From NCBI GenBank assembly GCA_903885415.1, contig CAISIP010000012.1, positions 1-7,654 of the forward strand: DNA of 7,654 bases, written 5' to 3'. Numbering within the stretch: position 1 is the first letter of the stretch; each line of letters begins with the position of its first letter. The position numbers and the translations under genes were made by a program. The stretch is from an uncultured beta proteobacterium (GTDB lineage Bacteria > Pseudomonadota > Gammaproteobacteria > Burkholderiales > Burkholderiaceae_C). The notes beneath the pieces are model-generated. The model ran no database searches and had not been told where the DNA came from. It saw only the letters and a program-made list of their open reading frames with translations. Below, in pieces: positions 5,737 through 7,654 of the stretch.

Positions 5737-6852
5737 ATGGACTTTGATTTCAGCGACGACCAGCAGCAACTGCGCGATGCGGTTCGCAAATGGGCTGCCA
5801 AGGCCTACCCCTTCGAGCGCCGCCGTTCGATTGCGCAAGCCGGCGGTTTTTCGCACGAGGCCTACCGTGAAATGGCCGCGCTGGGCCTTTGCGGTATCTA
5901 TGTCCCGGAGCAGGCGGGCGGGCTTGGAATGGGCCCGGTAGAAGCCATGGTCGTGATGGAGGAACTCGGCAGCGCCATCGTGCTGGAGCCGCTGGTGCAG
6001 GCACTGATCGCAGGCGCCCTATTGGCAACCTATGCGCCGGCCGGCCAGGCCGACCCAAGCCTCAGCGCCATCGCGTGCGGGGAAAGCATCGTCGTGCTGG
6101 CCTACCAGGAACGCGCGGCGCGCTACCGGCTCGACGTCTGCGCCACCCGTGCCGACCGGACCGCGACGGGCTGGGCCCTGCATGGTGCCAAGAGCATGGT
6201 CTGCGTGGCCGACCATGCGCACGCCTTTTTGGTGCCTGCGACTGTGGACGGTGTGCTCGCGCTGTTCCTGGTGCAGCGCGACGCCACCGGCGTGCGCACC
6301 CGCGGCTACGGCACCATCGACGGCGGCCGCGCGGGCGAACTGGAACTGGACGGCGCGCCGGCGCAGCTGCTGTGCACCGATGCAGCGGCGGCACTCGCGC
6401 ATGCGGTCGACATCGGCATCGCGGCGACCTGCGCCGAAGCCGTTGGAGCGATGGACAAGATGATGGCACTGACCATCGAATACATGCACACACGCAAGCA
6501 GTTCGGCGTCCCGATCAGCAGTTTCCAGGCCTTGCGCCATCGGGTTGCCGATATGAAAATGCAACTGGAACTGGCCCGGTCGATGAGCTATTACGCCTCG
6601 CTCAAGCTCAACGCGCCGGCCCCAGAGCGGCGCTGCGCGATGGCCCGCGCGAAATGGCAACTGGGCAACTCGATGCGCTTCGTCGGCCAGCAGGCGATTC
6701 AGTTGCACGGCGGCGTCGGCGTCACCGACGAGTACGCGGTGGCCCACTACTTCAAGCGGCTTACGCAGATGGAGATGAGCTTCGGCGACAGCCTGCACCA
6801 TCTGGGCGAGGTGTCCGACCGGCTTCAAGACAACGCCGGCGTATTCACCTGA
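5737..6852 (+). CDS. Acyl-CoA dehydrogenase, small (partner) subunit, PimD-like
   Basis: The 371-residue product is an acyl-CoA dehydrogenase paralogue that probably works only together with the preceding protein. It keeps the C-terminal FAD-contact motifs missing there: RKQFG (253-257) and QLHGGVGVTDEY (322-333). It lacks the middle-domain xSEPGSGSD motif and both possible catalytic glutamates: the helix-G position around 223-229 (AVDIGIA) has no Glu, and the YEG position reads Ser348-Phe349-Gly350. This is the expected pattern of the non-catalytic beta subunit in alpha2beta2 enzymes such as PimCD or mycobacterial ChsE pairs. ATG 5737 is chosen because homology (MDFDFSDDQQQLRDAV) starts there. 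The frame is open back to 5545, but that part overlaps the large-subunit gene. The ribosome binding site is weak (AGG eight bases upstream). The 86-base gap to the previous gene is C-rich with no clear promoter, so co-transcription is likely. Confidence 0.88.
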   Translation: MDFDFSDDQQQLRDAVRKWAAKAYPFERRRSIAQAGGFSHEAYREMAALGLCGIYVPEQAGGLGMGPVEAMVVMEELGSAIVLEPLVQALIAGALLATYAPAGQADPSLSAIACGESIVVLAYQERAARYRLDVCATRADRTATGWALHGAKSMVCVADHAHAFLVPATVDGVLALFLVQRDATGVRTRGYGTIDGGRAGELELDGAPAQLLCTDAAAALAHAVDIGIAATCAEAVGAMDKMMALTIEYMHTRKQFGVPISSFQALRHRVADMKMQLELARSMSYYASLKLNAPAPERRCAMARAKWQLGNSMRFVGQQAIQLHGGVGVTDEYAVAHYFKRLTQMEMSFGDSLHHLGEVSDRLQDNAGVFT

Positions 6853-6858
6853 GACGTG

Positions 6859-6880
6859 GCAGGCCGCGGGAGCGGCTTGC
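6859..6880 (+). terminator. Hairpin just after the small dehydrogenase subunit, U-less terminator or 3' mRNA stabiliser
   Basis: GCAGGCCGC (6859-6867) pairs with GCGGCTTGC (6872-6880) over nine positions with one G-U wobble, closing a GGGA tetraloop of the stable GNRA class. It begins seven bases after the stop codon at 6852, a typical place for a transcript end. No run of T follows (GGCAACAC), so intrinsic termination would be weak; in a GC-rich genome it may instead block 3' exonucleases or work with Rho. Confidence 0.45.
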
Positions 6881-6905
6881 GGCAACACAGGCAGCGCGCC
6901 GGTGC

Positions 6906-6949
6906 GCGGCCCCAGACTAGGGCCGCAGGGGCCCGATCGGCGGCGCCCC
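6906..6949. repeat. GC-rich palindrome cluster upstream of the cyclase gene
   Basis: GCGGCCC (6906-6912) and GGGCCGC (6920-6926) form a perfect seven-base stem around CAGACTA. Directly beside it GGGGC (6928-6932) and GCCCC (6945-6949) enclose the self-complementary CCGATCGG (6933-6940). The 121-base gap 6853-6973 is therefore almost all inverted repeats and shows no recognisable -10/-35 promoter. It could be a dispersed intergenic palindromic element or a structured leader of the downstream gene. Copy number in the genome cannot be judged from one window. Confidence 0.4.
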
Positions 6950-6973
6950 GCGGCGCAGCAGGGGGGGATAGTC

Positions 6974-7654
6974 ATGGCCAGCTTAGCGGACGAATCTGCC
7001 TTCGCCACACTGGGCCAGGATCCAGCCGGATTCGAACGCTGGCTGGTTGTCAAGTCCTTCTCCCTGCTGGCAGCGATCTGCCGCACCGGCATCCTGATCG
7101 TCGCTTTCATTTTGCTGGTGCTCGACCCGTTGATCTACGGACCACGTTGGTGGGAAGCCGACGCGCAGCAGCTGACGGTCTGGCGCGTCTGCGCCGCCGC
7201 CTATTTCCTGCTCTTCCTGCTCGCTTCGGGCTATGGCGTCAGCCACCCGGCGCGCTCACGCATCCTACTGGCCTTCTTTGTCGCAGGCGCAGCGCTGTTT
7301 TGCTGGCTCGGCGTCCTGTCCTGGACCCGCAGCGGCGACCTCTCCACCTACGCCATCTTCCTGCTGACGATGGCCTGCGTCTTCTCCTATCCGGGCCACG
7401 CGCGCAGCGCCATCCACATCGCGGCGACGACCGTGCTGGCGGTCTGCATGGCCTGGTTCGACGGTGTGGCCGACGTCGACGTCGGCGCGACCGGCACCAA
7501 CCTGGTAGCGCTGACCATTGCCAGCCTGCTGATCGACCGCCACCTGATGGCGATGAACCGCGCGCTCTATGTCGAACAGCGGCGCAGCGAGTACGAACGC
7601 GAGCGCGCCGACCGGGTGCTTTACAGCGCGCTGCCCGAATCGATCGCCAACGAA
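6974..7654 (+). CDS. Probable membrane adenylate/guanylate cyclase, N-terminal 227 residues (3' end outside window)
   Basis: An ATG at 6974, preceded by a purine-rich AGGGGGGGA ribosome binding site (6960-6968), opens a frame with no stop up to the window edge. The product has a 26-residue cytosolic N-terminus, then about six hydrophobic helices near residues 31-50, 73-88, 97-116, 125-139, 147-161 and 175-187, joined by short loops, as in MASE-like sensor domains. A charged helix follows (190-214, many Arg and Glu), running into RVLYSALPESIANE (214-227). That LPxxIA linker is characteristic of the segment just before class III adenylate/guanylate cyclase catalytic domains; histidine kinases and GGDEF proteins usually lack it. 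The catalytic domain itself lies beyond the window, so the cyclase call is an inference from the linker. The input signal is unknown. It lies 121 bases after the dehydrogenase pair on the same strand, with hairpins between them, so co-transcription is uncertain. Confidence 0.72.
   Translation, partial: MASLADESAFATLGQDPAGFERWLVVKSFSLLAAICRTGILIVAFILLVLDPLIYGPRWWEADAQQLTVWRVCAAAYFLLFLLASGYGVSHPARSRILLAFFVAGAALFCWLGVLSWTRSGDLSTYAIFLLTMACVFSYPGHARSAIHIAATTVLAVCMAWFDGVADVDVGATGTNLVALTIASLLIDRHLMAMNRALYVEQRRSEYERERADRVLYSALPESIANE

Noticed and set aside
5889..6920. 343-codon plus-strand frame overlapping the small dehydrogenase subunit
   Set aside because: It is the +1 shadow of the real gene, dominated by Arg, Gly and Ala, with no conserved motif.
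6019..7110. 363-codon minus-strand frame opposite the small subunit and the cyclase start
   Set aside because: It runs antisense to two supported genes and across a hairpin-rich gap; its composition is that of a shadow frame.

Overview
The window looks like a chromosomal segment from a high-GC betaproteobacterium. The family-level likeness of the proteins suggests Burkholderiales, Comamonadaceae-like. That placement is an inference, because no marker could be searched. The proteins that can be recognised are a ribosomal protein L33 tail, a DesB/DesC-type membrane desaturase, a Nol1/Nop2/Sun-family RNA methyltransferase, a DUF1653 protein, PurN, a YceH/UPF0502 protein, a pair of acyl-CoA dehydrogenases and the N-terminal half of a probable membrane cyclase. 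There are no rRNA or tRNA genes, insertion sequences, CRISPR arrays or phage genes, and no gene-free gap exceeds about 150 bases.

Layout. Bases 1-155 are the end of rpmG (+), closed by a strong, symmetrical intrinsic terminator that can also serve the gene facing it. Two minus-strand genes follow: the desaturase, with a good sigma70-type promoter carrying a small palindrome, and upstream of it the RNA methyltransferase. From 2858 to 3745 the strands alternate: methyltransferase (-) / DUF1653 (+), then purN (-) / yceH (+). Each divergent pair starts only 13-16 bases apart and none of the four genes has a convincing ribosome binding site. From 3743 to the end everything is on the plus strand: yceH, the two acyl-CoA dehydrogenase genes, and a six-helix membrane protein that runs off the right edge with the linker typical of class III adenylate/guanylate cyclases.

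How the genes work together. The left part is housekeeping: translation, rRNA/tRNA modification, purine synthesis and membrane lipid unsaturation. The most informative unit is the dehydrogenase pair at 4472-6852. Its two products have complementary losses of the usual active-site and FAD motifs, which fits one obligate heteromeric (alpha2beta2-type) enzyme like pimeloyl-CoA dehydrogenase PimC/PimD or the actinobacterial steroid-side-chain FadE pairs. Nothing here amounts to a clearly undescribed system. The points most worth following are this split enzyme, the palindrome inside the desaturase promoter, the hairpins flanking the dehydrogenase pair, and the two very tight head-to-head starts.
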